Assembly: GCA_032718475.1 (NCBI GenBank)
Contig: JAUCBJ010007893.1
Span: 1 to 46,046 of the forward strand
Reading direction: 5' to 3'
Source of the DNA: Nemertoderma westbladi
Lineage: Eukaryota; Xenacoelomorpha; Nemertodermatida; Nemertodermatidae
DNA length: 46,046 nucleotides
In this document: one piece after another, positions 1 to 11,079 of the stretch
Layout of the letters: every line of letters begins with the position of its first letter
How positions within the stretch are numbered: the first letter of the stretch is position 1
Position numbers and translations under genes: made by a program
Notes under the pieces: generated by a model
Database searches by the model: none
What the model was told of the DNA's origin: nothing
Seen by the model: the letters and a program-made list of their open reading frames with translations, nothing else

Positions 1-344
1 TATCTCACATACGACATACATGACTACTTTTTTAATCGTCTCATTACACATTACTGCTCCCATGCAGCATGCAGCCATGTAACTAACTAACTACCATGAG
101 AAAGAATAAAGCCCCTGTCAGCCTGTAACAAATTAAACATGAATTAACAAAACCTGCTATTACTGTCAGACTGTATTATGGTATTGGCTTTGGCTATTCC
201 TATTATTGCTGTATCTGTATTCACTATTCTATTAGCAGATTAGGCCCTACTCTGCTACTCCCCTACCCCACTCTTGCTGGCCTTGTCTGTTTCATTATAC
301 AAGTTATACCGAAAGCAGTCAGGCGTCAGGCAGAACAGTAGGTA

Positions 345-1545
345 CAGAAAGAGAGAGGACTGTTGCGCTGTCAGTCAGAGAGGTAAGAGCCCATCCAGGT
401 TGGAATTCATGCATGAGCGCACAGGTACGCTTTGTTGTTTTGAAATCACCGCGCACCTGAAATTGGCTCGTCGCGCACCTCATCATATGTCATAATCCAA
501 ACAAAATCGCGCAGCTCATGTCATGCATATCTCAAAAAATCGCACAGTTCATAAGAACAATTTTACATTCCTATTTTACAAGTTTGAGCGTTTTAAGCTT
601 ATCTTTACGTCTGTCTGTCTGTACGTTGAATCTAGGCTTACATAATAAATGTAATTTTTGCAACATCAAAATTGTTAATATTAAAAAATATTTTTTTAAT
701 CCACTACTATCACTATGGTGGCCCATCGGGCTCACTGCTTTTATAACAGAAAATATTATTTTAGATTACAAATAAAACATGTACCGGTAATTTCAAAAAA
801 ACGAATATTGAAATAGGTACCAGTCTGCCAATAATACTTTGTATAGGCCTACCTAACAATTAGGCTTAAACATACAGTTGGCTTATAATTAAGTCATACT
901 TATAATACATTATTACTTTCTGACTTTACCTGTTTACTAACGTAACATCGGCATAGCATAGACCTAATAACAATACAACAATAGAGTACTGTAGTTAAAA
1001 TAAATAGACAAATTCAGCTCCGGTTGCCGGTATTACAGTATTATGGTGAAGTGATTTGACTGTTTGAAGAATTGTAAATGAGAAACTAATGCGAGCGCAG
1101 CGAGCGAAATTTTTTTGTGTATTTTCGTGATTTCAATTAATTTGTGGTGCGCATCAGAGGCAGAGCTGCGCGCTGAGACGCAATGCGCACCTGTCTCACA
1201 CCCGAACGCGCACCTGTCTCACCCAAACGCGCAACGCGCATCTGGTTTGCGGTCATTCGCGCAGGTACGCGTCCGAGTTTTGCAGCATGAATTCCAACCT
1301 GGGAGCCCATGGGGTAAGGATTTACCTCTGGCAGTCTGGGACCTGTATTAGGCAAAATGCAGTAGCTGCTGAGCTGTGTAAGCCAGTAGGCCCACCAGTA
1401 CTGTCACTGTGCACGGTACAAGACCCGAAATTTAGCCTACATCTGTAAATAATACACGGTTTCGCGGTGCAAGACCATATAAATTAGACCACCATCTGTA
1501 AAATGCTCGCCTGAGTTCAGGAGTTACACAGATGACAGATAAAAA
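345..1545 (+). repeat. Dispersed repeat family, copy A (interrupted by a MITE)
   Basis: Segments 345-386 and 1311-1545 match 41515-42455 in the same order. Shared landmarks are the GCGCTGTCAGTCAGAGAG motif, GGTAAGGATTTACCTCTGG, TATTAGGCAAAAT, and the stretch ending GCTCGCCTGAGTTCAGGAG. The two segments are separated only by the MITE at 395-1302. The family is noncoding here. It provides an occupied-versus-empty comparison with the 41.5 kb copy. Its full extent and class are unknown. Confidence 0.75.
395..1302. mobile_element. hAT-like non-autonomous TIR element (MITE), 908 bp
   Basis: The element has perfect 18-bp terminal inverted repeats, CCAGGTTGGAATTCATGC at 395-412 and its reverse complement at 1285-1302. 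A perfect 8-bp direct repeat, GAGCCCAT, flanks it at 387-394 and 1303-1310. An 8-bp target duplication is the hallmark of hAT-type insertion. The subterminal regions at both ends carry repeated GCGCACCTG-like motifs, as expected of transposase-binding sites. No transposase frame is present, so it would depend on an autonomous partner. The related copy near 41560-41580 reads AGCCCGTGCGGTAAGG with no insertion, which is the empty site. Confidence 0.88.
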
Positions 1546-2163
1546 AGTAAAGTAAATTTTCTTCGGCCGCTTGGCCAGGGATTACGCTGTTACGCACAAA
1601 GTCTGGGGTACATCTTTTGCGTAGAGGTATAGCCTACATAGAGGCTTCATGTAGGTATGTGTAGCCTACATGTAGATGCACGTGTAGGGTGAATGTAGGT
1701 AGGTGTAGTCCCATAGATATTAATGTAATTTATGTGTCAACTTGCAGTAACGTGATACACGGTCGTCAATCAGGATGTATGGCAATAATCTCTGATCTCC
1801 ACGGTACAATACGGTACATCAACCTGCAGACCTGTCTGCTGTCAGACAACAGGTTTTACTGCATACTGCAGTACTGTATAAATATCAAACATCGCGTTCT
1901 GATTATACTAAAGTCCCTTACTCGTCATAAATATTATGCCCTAATAAATTTGAGTATGCTAACGCCACGAAAGGCATCGTTCCATTAGATTAACTCGTTC
2001 TGATTTATATGTTTATTAAGTAAGAGTAACCTAAACAAGAACAGCCATCATCGCGGGGACTATAGTCTACCAGAAACCCTGACCCCCCTCTGCCCCTCTT
2101 TATCTGTTTATCAACCATACATCCATGGGACTTGAACAGTCTGACAGTACTTCAGCATTGAAA
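1546..2163. other. Noncoding stretch between elements
   Basis: I see no gene here. The stretch contains the left arm of a long-range inverted repeat (1605-1708) and AT-rich sequence rich in CTACA/TGTAG motifs. The 99-codon open frame at 1689-1988 has no recognisable protein features and looks like chance. Confidence 0.5.
1605..1708 (+). repeat. Left arm of 104-bp inverted repeat pair
   Basis: This matches the reverse complement of 8287-8390 nearly base for base, including TTTTGCGTAGAGGTATAGCC and CACGTGTAGGGTGAATG. The arms enclose about 6.6 kb, which contains the 2164-7285 element. Whether they are the ends of one large unit or two dispersed copies in opposite orientation cannot be decided here. 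Confidence 0.85.
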
Positions 2164-2279
2164 CCCAGCAAAGTCACATCCTTCGAAATTGCTACTAATA
2201 TGCTGCTAATTTGATCGAAATAAATTTTCTTCGAAATTATCAGCATTTTCGCCGTCTAAATTGTCTGATAATTCAGTCT

Positions 2280-2700
2280 ACAATTCGTAGGATAAATTAT
2301 CCTTCTAAACGAAGGATAAATTCGAAGACTATTCGAAGATTCTGAAGATTTAGCTAGTTTTTAGCCGGCAAATAGAAGGATAAATATGCCTACTATTCGC
2401 CGGATAAATTATCCTTCTAAACGAAGGATAAATTTGTAGACTTTTCGAAGGGTGGATGAATTGATAATTTTTATCCTTCGTTTAGAAGGATAATTTATGC
2501 TGCTATTCGCCGGATAAATTATCCTTCTAAATGAAGGCTAAATTTGTAGACTTTTCGAAGGGTGGATGAACAGATTAATTTATAGTTTTTATCCTGCGTT
2601 TAGAATGATAATTTATGCTACTATTCGAAGGATAAATTACCTTATATTCGAAGGATAAATTACCTTCTAAACGAAGGATAAATTTGTAGACTTTTCAAAG
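2280..2700. repeat. Subterminal palindromic repeats (GAAGGATAAATT type)
   Basis: Several copies of a roughly 55-bp unit built from ATCCTTC-TAAAC-GAAGGAT palindromes, followed by TTTGTAGACTTTTCGAAGG, lie in tandem. Related copies appear near the other side of the same element (5380-5530 and 7050-7170). They are probably subterminal repeats of the 2164-7285 element. Confidence 0.7.
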
Positions 2701-3589
2701 GTTGGATCATTTAGCTTAGTTTTGTTTAGTTATGCATAGTTACAGTATGTTATGTTTTATCCGGCAAATACTGAGAGTAAAATAATAATTATATACTGTA
2801 GTTATGCCTACTAATAATCCGAATATTTTTTTATCTGGGGACCATATTTAGCAGTAAATTAGTACAAAGTTATCAGTTCTTTAGAATTGTCGATTATATA
2901 ATAATATATCATCTGAAGCAAAGAAAATTGATCTATATTATGTCCAGTGCCATTTATATTGTTTTATGAAATAAATCCATTAATTACTGTGTGATGCTGT
3001 GTCTGTCCTTAAAGGTGCGGTAATCCATGTATCCAGAGTCTGCAGGTCTGAGTGTATGGCAGAGCTAGAGGTAAAGGCGATGTCCAGTCCATACTGCCCT
3101 ACAGTATGTCACTGTCAGAATGTCAGACACCTGTAAAAACGAGACTACAGTATCTGACTACAGTATGTCTTTCAGGCAGTCAGGGAAATCCTGGGGACAA
3201 ACAAAGCACATATTTTTTCAGTATTAATACCTAATACGTGTACTATATCCGAAACTGAAAGTTTTAAAAAATGTACCTTTTATACTACAGTATAACGATA
3301 CAGAAACTATTTACTCTACTGCTCTATACTGTATAAAATTTATTCTTAATTAATAATTATTTTTAATCTTTTTTTTAATATACAAATTTTAATACAGTAT
3401 TTAACATTTTAATATTCAGATATTTTCTTGCTATCATGCACCCCGGTCAGCCTGTACAATCAGCGCGTCGCACATCAGCACATGTACACATGTAACTAAC
3501 AGTACAACATATCGTAGGGCAGTTGGAAGTTCCGTACCTGCTGACCCGTACTGTATTTTTTCGTTGGAATACATATACTGCAGCCACTG

Positions 3590-3665
3590 TCAGATCTCAG
3601 ACTTAACACTGGACCCACGACCTCCAAGAGATGTGAATTCAATGCAACCACTACACCAAGGTCTC
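3590..3665 (-). mobile_element. tRNA-derived SINE head, copy 1 (fragment)
   Basis: On the minus strand this reads CCTTGGTGTAGTGGTTGC, an A-box-like stretch, then GAATTCACATCTC, then GGTCGTGGGTCC where a B box would sit. The same 50-odd bases occur at 16985-17040 in a longer copy. The B box here is degraded (GGGTCC in place of GGTTCGATCC). The sequence does not fold as an intact tRNA, so it is read as a SINE head. Confidence 0.6.
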
Positions 3666-4143
3666 TTTGATTAAGAAAATGAATTAAATAATTATTGAAT
3701 GCTTTTAAATTTAATGTTGTAATTTAGTGTCGTAATTCAAAAACATGATACCACCCCACCCCACCTTCCCTAACTTTTATACAAATTTTAATGAATAGCA
3801 TGATATGAAACAGAGTTACAGTAGTTTCACCTCCCTCATCCGTAGTAACTGAGACAGAATTTGTATTTTTGCTTTTTATTCTTTAGCAACAAGCGTTTGA
3901 AAAAAGTGTCACCGGCGGCGATATCATCACCAGTCCCATCTCAGTTATTCAACCTTATATTAATTTGTTGGTTCTGATGGAAAGCTGACCATGCAACGAT
4001 TCCAAATATGAAAAAATGGAAATTTAGAAAATACAGTTGCTGAGATATGGGCTTTCGAATGTTGAATGTTTTTTCACGGCGCAAGGCTATTTTTATATTT
4101 AATAAATAAACCATGTTCTAGAACATGATGTAAAAACGTAACT

Positions 4144-4694
4144 AGGGGGTGTTCGATAAAGTATGTCACGCACTAGGGGGGGGGGGGGGGGGGGGGGGTC
4201 GAGCTTGCGTGACATTTTGTGACAGGGGGGGGGGGGGGGGGGGTGTCGACTTTTGTGACGGTTACGGCGATGTTCTAGGCTTTAATGTTAGCTTGACTTT
4301 GACTTAAAACATATTATGTGTAGATGAGTGGGTAACTTTAAGGACAACAATACACTCAATAATATTGAGTATAATCGATAAATTGAGGAGGACATAGAAA
4401 CCTATAGATGGCCACTTGCCTTGTCAGTGGGGAAGGGAAATGTAGATAGTGCTTGAATTTATATTGTATTTTGGTATAACAAACATTGTGTATTATTGAT
4501 ATAAAATATTTCTTGTTTGGGGGACGGGGTATTGTTTGGGGGCATTACAAATTTACCAATGAGACAGAGGGGGGAGAGGTGGGGCTCGAGCTTGCGTGAC
4601 ATTTTGAAACAGAGCGGGGTGGGGGGGGGGGGGGGGGGGGGTGGTCAAAAATCGGGAAAATTTGCGTGACATACTTTATGAACGCCCGCCCTAG
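4144..4694. mobile_element. 551-bp MITE with poly-G interior
   Basis: The ends are inverted copies. The left carries GTTCGATAAAGTATGTCACG, and the right, reverse complemented, carries CGTTCATAAAGTATGTCACG preceded by AGGGCGGG. The 9-bp direct repeat AACGTAACT flanks it at 4135-4143 and 4695-4703, close to the 8-bp duplication typical of hAT elements. The interior holds three G tracts of about 19-23 nt and repeated CGAGCTTGCGTGACATTTTG. It has no coding capacity. Confidence 0.82.
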
Positions 4695-5524
4695 AACGTA
4701 ACTGAGGGTTCAGATTCACTTTTCAGAAGAAAGACTTATTACTACTGTGAACAATTCGTATCTGGGAATTTAAATTCGTACTGTAACTAGGAACTGAAAT
4801 TTGAAACCGGAATTTCAGATTTGTAAATCTGATGAGCATTCGCAGCATATGGTCATTTCCTTACCAGCCGAGCCGCTTGGTCCATTACTATGTAAAATAT
4901 TATCAATTCTTTATATATGGCTGATAATTGTCTTCGAAAACGAAGATAAATTATCAGGCAAATAATGCATATTTTCGTCATCAGAGAAGCATAATTATTA
5001 ATTAAATGCATCTAAATTTAATTAATTTTCATAGATCCATCAACACGAATAATCTAATATGACTGACAATATGGGAAATTATTTAAATTTCAACTAACAA
5101 ATTCAAATTTTTCGATTATCACCTAAAGTTTCCATAGATACCCTCAAATATATATTGATTATATATTTCTCTATATACTCAGCCGCTTCCATTAATAAGT
5201 ATATACCGTATTGTAGGATAGGTAAGTAAAGTAGGGTGTAGGGTAGGATACGGTAGGCTACTACAGTAGGTATAGGCTAATCCCTCTTCACCAAAGCATC
5301 CACAGGCAGGTCCAGTGATTGGACTTGTTTCAGTTACATTTTTTTTTCTTCGAAAAATAGTATTTTTTATGCTTCGAAAATGCTTCTAATAATGTATGAA
5401 ATTATCCTTCGAAAATGCTTCGTAAACTTCTAATTGAAGGCTAATAGTCTACTAAACGAAGCATTTTTATCTTCGAAATCATCCTTCGAAAAATGCTAAA
5501 TAAACTTCTAATCGCAGGCGAATA

Positions 5525-7045
5525 CAGTCCCAATCCCAATAAACATTAACTTGGTCATTTTGGCGGCCAAAATTACCAAAATGGCCAAGTAAAAACTGCG
5601 GTATTCATGAAAGGAACTGCTGAGGCACGTTGGCTTGTCAATCACAGCCAGTGAATACAGGCTGAGTGTAAGTAAAGCCCAGCATGTTGGCGCTGAGGTA
5701 GAGTTCTGAGGTAGAGTTCTCTCTACCTTTAGGTAGAGAGAAAGGCTCCAGTGTAGTAATGGCTGGGCTCGCCACTGTAGTAAACATGCCTGTAAGAGTG
5801 CAGTGTGAGGCGCCCGCCCTAACTTATTATTTTCTACATATTTTTTACTAATCTAATAATTAACACACCTTTACCTGTCACTTAGGTTATAAGCAGTGTG
5901 CTAGCACTTGCAGCGTAATAATTAATTATTTACTTTAATTCTATTCAATTGGTAATAAAAATAACAAGTTCATATATTTAATTTGTAAAAATTCTTTAAA
6001 ATATGAGAAAAGTACTTTACATAGATTTTTCTTTATTTAGCTGTTTAGTACGCTATATTATAAATGCTCTCATAAATACAGTTAGGGACTGGACGCAATA
6101 AAAATTCATCACTCTCCAGGGGAGATTTGACGTAAATAACAGATGATTACTCTCAAAAATAAAACTGTAATGTTCATTTATGTTTAATTTATTGTTTTGG
6201 TTAAAATAACGTGCCACTATAACCTGCTCCTTTCCCTAAATTGAGAATTTAACATTGAGGCGGGATATTAATTCGCCAAGGCGAGTTTTGCGTCCAGTCC
6301 CCCCCCCCCCCCCCCCCCTGTCTCGATAAATAATAATTACATCATCATAAATTCACCCAAATATGCCGACTCTGTTGACTGTTAGCACAGAGCCAGAGCC
6401 TGATATTATAATGTTTTCAGTTACTATCGCCCTCGAATTCAGACCCAGCTACTAGAAATAGGCCGCGCCGTCTAATCTGAATTTCATCAGTATACCGAAC
6501 TCGTTCGAGACTGAGTGTCGCTATTTAATAGCTACCTCTCGCCCTGTCACAGACCCAGCTTCTAACTATAAAACTATAATTAGGACGCCTTCATACAGAA
6601 CACGTTGCCATTTCATAATGACTCTAAACTGAAGCTACACAAAGGAAAAGGTGAGAAATGATTATCTAATAATAACACACAAAATCCGATTATTATACAT
6701 ACTCCTCCTTTTAACAAAGCCGCATTCAACTAACTCCCTTATTACGTATTAGCCTGTGCTGTATCAATGCCTCAGTGGGTGGTCTTTACTACAACTGAAA
6801 GGCCCGACTCAGCTCCAGGTAAGTTAACAATCTGTCAATAATAAAAATGAAAGCGAGCCGACATTTAGTCAGAGCAACCAAATGGATGTCCAAGGAGACG
6901 GGCTGTCTGGACTTGACTGAGTCGAGTTAAATCGCTTCGCCAAAACGACCAAGTAGCCCATAGGAATACACTACATTTTTTTTGGCGATTTTGGTCATTT
7001 TGGCCGCCAAAACGACCAAGTTAATGTTTATTGGGATTGGGACTG
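5525..7045. mobile_element. TA-flanked TIR element (Tc1/mariner-like), 1521 bp
   Basis: The terminal inverted repeats start CAGTCCCAATCCCAATAAAC at each end and extend for about 60 bp with few mismatches, including the GGCGGCCAAAAT core. The dinucleotide TA flanks both sides (5523-5524 and 7046-7047), and CAGT termini with a TA target fit the Tc1/mariner group. There is no transposase frame. The interior instead holds a small MITE (6085-6301), a C tract and AT-rich filler. It sits inside the 2164-7285 element and interrupts its palindromic repeats. Confidence 0.85.
6085..6301. mobile_element. Small 217-bp MITE nested in the Tc1/mariner-like element
   Basis: The left end is GGGACTGGACGCAA and the right end is the exact inverted copy TTGCGTCCAGTCCC. 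The right end runs directly into a tract of about 19 C, which hides any target duplication. It has no coding capacity. It could alternatively be a fold-back structure rather than a transposed unit. Confidence 0.6.
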
Positions 7046-7285
7046 TAGTCTACTAAACGAAGCATTTTTGTCTTCGAATTATCCTTCGAATATGCTTCGT
7101 AAACTACTAATCGAAGGCTAATAGTCTACTAAACGATGGATATTTCTCTTCGAAATCCACCCTTCGAAACCTTTAAGAACATTGGAACCAAAAAGCCGGC
7201 TTTTATCCGGCTAAATTAGCAGGGTATTAGCCGGCGAAATTAGTAGCAATTTATCAGCGACTTATCATGCTATGACTTTGCTGGG

Positions 7286-8286
7286 AATGTTTTGGACGTT
7301 TTGTTTTGAAAGTAAAAATATAGAAGTCTGGAAGTTTTGTTTGTTTTAATTTTTCAGGCAGTCACATTCCACCAACCAGCAACAGTCCCATCCCTTCCCA
7401 CTATCCCGCGGACCACCACACTGTTTCATTATAAAGTATTCCCATCTCGATGATGGGAATTAATCAGTAATCCGATGGGATTCAAATCCCATCTCGAAGT
7501 AACAGCAAAACAATAACACGAAAGTCAATAGCTTTACAGTTATATTTGATTGCATTGAAAGTTAATAGAAAGAAGAAGTTAAATTGCATATCCATTAAAA
7601 TATCATGAAATTGATACGGCAGTTTAGTAGATTAAAACGGCCACAGCAAGATTTATAAAATGAAAAATAAGTAAAATCAGCACAGCACACAATATTATCA
7701 ATATAGACATTGAAGACAATTTAATAAACAAATACTATAAAAAAATATCTACTAACAATCAATACATGATATATATAATATATATACATCAGCGACTACC
7801 ATCGCCACTCTGGTTCAATCAGTCAGTCCGGTATCATTGTTAGCGTTTTGTTGAATTACCCACTCATCCTCAGACCCTCATGGACACCGACGACGAGCTC
7901 TAACCCTAACCGTTAGTCGATTCCTCCTTGACTGGAAACATCAGGTTCGGGCCGTTCGGCCCATACAAAGTCATTAGCCTCCATGCCTGAACCCGCAGGA
8001 TCATAAGATCTACAGTATGTATCGGTATATCGTTCAGTCGTTTTTTCCTTTGTCAGTACTGTAGAATTGATAGGCTCCGTCTCGTGGGTATTCAGGGGAC
8101 CCCCATTCGACGTATTCGCATCTCCTCCTGGTTGTTTCGGGTACCACCGCCCGCCATATGCGCATCTCTTCGTGGTTGTTCCGGGTACCACCCCCGTTCG
8201 CCGCATTCGCATCTCATCGAGGAAGTTCGGGTCCGGGTACCCCGTGTAGGCCTATTCATTCATCATTGTTGTTTTTAAAGACCTAC
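7286..8286. other. Noncoding region with short tandem repeat
   Basis: I see no gene. At 8100-8245 there are about three imperfect units with the core CGCATCTC, then TGGTTGTT, then CGGGTACCAC. The 99-codon frame on the minus strand and the small plus frames here are products of that repeat. Around 7440-7495 are inverted CCCATCTCGA / TGATGGGA motifs. Confidence 0.5.
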
Positions 8287-8390
8287 CTACACCTACCTAC
8301 ATTCACCCTACACGTGCATCTACATGTAGGCTACACATACCTACATGTAGCCTCTATGTAGGCTATACCTCTACGCAAAAGTTATACCCC
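8287..8390 (-). repeat. Right arm of 104-bp inverted repeat pair
   Basis: This is the reverse complement of 1605-1708 with a handful of differences, for example GGGGTATAAC versus GGGGTACATC. See the left arm. Confidence 0.85.
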
Positions 8391-8876
8391 AAAGTCTGAC
8401 GACTTATTTCCAGTGCGGTCCCCCCAGAACTTTAAGATAAGAAGATAAGATATATTTTTACTACTTGAAGAAATCATAACCATATTGACATGCATCATAA
8501 TATAATTATATAAAACTTAAACAAGCGATAGTATGAATTCATCATGCAGATGGAGGCCGGACGGGTTGAACCCATTATTTCGGACACCATATTAATACTA
8601 CAAAAGTTACTGTACTACACTATGTAATCGTAATCATGAAAATTATTTAGTATTTTAAATTTCAATATTTACTATTTATATATTATTATGCTAAAGTTTG
8701 GTACCATTTAAAGGCTATTTGAAATTACGCAGACAGACATAGACAATCAAATAACATATTGCCTCATACAAACATCCCCCCCCCCCCTCTCTCACTTCTT
8801 AAGTTCCTTTAACTCTAAACTAACTAGTTTAATTATTAATGCAGACAAATTATGAAAAATAAATGAAAATTACTTC
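8391..8876 (-). other. Probable 3' untranslated tail of the CR1/L2-like LINE and flank
   Basis: AT-rich sequence follows the stop codon of the LINE's last readable segment, with a short C tract at 8779-8788. The exact 3' end of the element is not clear. Nothing else is recognised. Confidence 0.35.
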
Positions 8877-10599
8877 TTATGTATCTAACAATAAACCAAT
8901 CATGTGGTTACGTATTCTTGTTTTGAAAATAGGTAGTGATTGAGCTTGTCGCACTTCAGTGGGGAGAGTGTTCCAAATTTTTGGAGATTGATGGTAAATT
9001 GAACTTTGGCGTATTTTTAATCTGCTCCTGGGTATGTAACAGTTATCAAGTAGATGGGCATTGCGAGTAGAATGAGAGTGAATTGAAGTTAACGGTGTCA
9101 AAAGGTTGGGGAGAATATTACTAGGGAGAATTTGTTTGATATATTTAAAGCATATCGTGCTAATTTGTATTGTATAAATCGACTTTAGTAGCATAGGTTT
9201 AAAAATAGGATCACGTTTGTTAATGTATGCAATTATACGCTGTTGTTGTTTACTGAGTGAGAAAATTGCAGCAGAGGCAGAGTGTAATTTAACTCCGCGT
9301 AGTCGTTTTTACGCCATTTGGTATGGGATCGCCCATTATTGTTAGGTTGAAGAAGGTCTGTGCTTGTGTTCCAGATACTATTACCCCATACTGATGTGCA
9401 ATAGGACAAATAAGGATGAATTAGTGAGTAGTAAAGATTGGTTAGCATTTTTGGTGTTGCAAACCATTTTATTTTGTTTATAATCCCGCAGTTTCTACTT
9501 ATTTTACGCTTCAACATATTCAGGTGATTTTTCCAGGAAAGTGTTTCGTCGAGTAATACACCAAGAAATTTAACTTCTTCTTTTTTATCAATTGATTTCC
9601 CGTCAATATTAATAGTATTGTTATTAACGTTAATTGGTTTAGTAGATGCTCTGAAGATAATGTAATTTGTTTTATCTGTATTAAGGGATAGGCGGTTCAA
9701 GTGGAACCACCTGGAAATTTTGGATAATTCAGAATTAGCCATTTTGAAAAGGTTATCGATATCAGAATGTGAGACTATGAGATTTGTGTCATCAGCGAAT
9801 ATAATGTACTTTAAAATGATAGATACATTGACTATATCATTCACATATAGTAGGAATAGAAGAGGCCCAAGGATACTGCCCTGGGGCACACCTATAGTAA
9901 TAGTACGCAGTCCAGATTTGGTCCTATTAATTTCTACATATTGTTGACGTCCAGTGAGATAGTTATTCAGCCAATTCAGTGGGGTGTCAGTGATACCATA
10001 GAATTTAAGTTTGTCGATTAGTATGTTATGTGGAACTGTATCAAATGCCTTAGATAGGTCAATTGATATGGCTAAACTAAATTCCTTATCATCTAAAGCC
10101 TTAGTTACGATATCCAGTAGATTCAGCAGGGCCAGTTCAGTTGACCTGCCATAGTGCCATGACGAAATCCATATTGGTTAACTGTAAGTATTGCCTGTTT
10201 GGTTATGTATTGTAGAATTTGATTAAAAACGACCTTTTCAAACATTTTTGAAAAGAATGGTAGAACTGAAATAGGACGATAGTTTTTTGTCCAAGTAGGG
10301 TCTCCTGACTTAAAAATAGGTATTATACGACCAATTTTTATAGCATCTGGAACACAACCAGTATTTAGGGAGTTATTTATAATACTTGCTAAAGGCCTAG
10401 CTACGCTATGTATAACTGGAATAATTATTTTTCCAGCCAGTCCATCATGACCACAGCTAGCCTTTTTGTTTAGTGTCCGAGTGACATCAATAAGTTGATT
10501 GACAGTTATTTTAGTAAATGTGGAAAAGCGCTCTGGAAATTTAGGTGGAGTCAAGTAGTCCAGAGGAGAACCATCTGCATGAGGGATATTCGCATCCAG
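8877..10599 (-). pseudogene. LINE ORF2, reverse transcriptase half (frameshifted)
   Basis: Reverse transcriptase copies the element RNA at the nicked target. Visible motifs, in order, are NYRPISVLPFFSK (RT1), NQYGFR (RT2), IDLSKAFDTVPHNIL (RT3, in another frame near 10.05 kb), PQGSILGPLLFLLYVND (RT4), the catalytic FADDTNL (RT5) and VKFLGVLLDETLSWKNHL (RT7). After that comes the family tail with KIWNTLPTEVRQ near 8.95 kb. One frameshift lies near 10140, just after the RT2 motif, and another near 9330-9300, after the NTSTDLLQP segment. The catalytic aspartates survive, but the frame is broken, so it is a pseudogene. The upstream edge is the insertion boundary. Confidence 0.87.
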
Positions 10600-10924
10600 G
10601 TGGAGAGCGCAAATGGAGCATTTGCGCCGTGCGAGCGCATGGCCGACGGCGTTGGCCATGTGGTATTGTTCTAGAATATTACAGTATTATTAATCCCATG
10701 TAAAGTTAAAAGTTAAAGCCCATATTGCTGATGGAAAATAACAAATGCCTACCTTGATTTTGTTAAGGTCAGTTTTGTTTATACTTGAAGGCTTACATAT
10801 ATAAGTATACATGGGCATAATATTCCAAATACTTTTGTTGCGCCTGTCGATTCGTATGAATCGACAGGCGCATAGACCCCCCCAATTTATATTACTTGCG
10901 CATGTACATTAGTAGGCCTACAGA

Positions 10925-11079
10925 AGTACTTGGGTATTCCTGTATTCACAATATTCAACTACCATATATGAAGATAGGGTACGTTTTGACTAAAATTCTG
11001 CATCTGATGTAACGTTTTGACTAGGCCTATCTGCCAAAAGAACCTCCACTATATCTGCCCTACATGTAGGCCTACCATA
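10925..11079 (+). repeat. About 150-bp direct repeat, copy 1
   Basis: This matches 12572-12720 closely, sharing GAAGATAGGGTACGTTTTGA, CATCTGATGTAACGTTTTGA and ACATGTAGGCCTACCATA. The copies lie 1.64 kb apart in the same orientation inside the LINE-splitting insertion. Confidence 0.85.

Larger units (their letters stand above)
2164..7285. mobile_element. 5.1 kb TIR DNA element with nested insertions
   Basis: The left end reads CCCAGCAAAGTCA and the right end is the inverted copy ending CTTTGCTGGG at 7285. Inverted similarity continues inwards around the TTGCTACTAATTT motif. Both ends are rich in short palindromic units of the GAAGGATAAATT/TTATCCTTC type. No transposase frame is visible, so it is non-autonomous or gutted. 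The flanks end GAAA and begin AATG, so any target duplication is at most about 2 bp and is not secure. It contains the elements at 4144-4694 and 5525-7045 and a SINE head at about 3.6 kb. The CCC-x-GCAAA terminus resembles that of the 17118-19696 element. Confidence 0.72.

Noticed and set aside
7913-8361. Several short overlapping frames on both strands.
   Set aside because: They arise from the CGCATCTC / CGGGTACCAC tandem repeat and have no conserved features.
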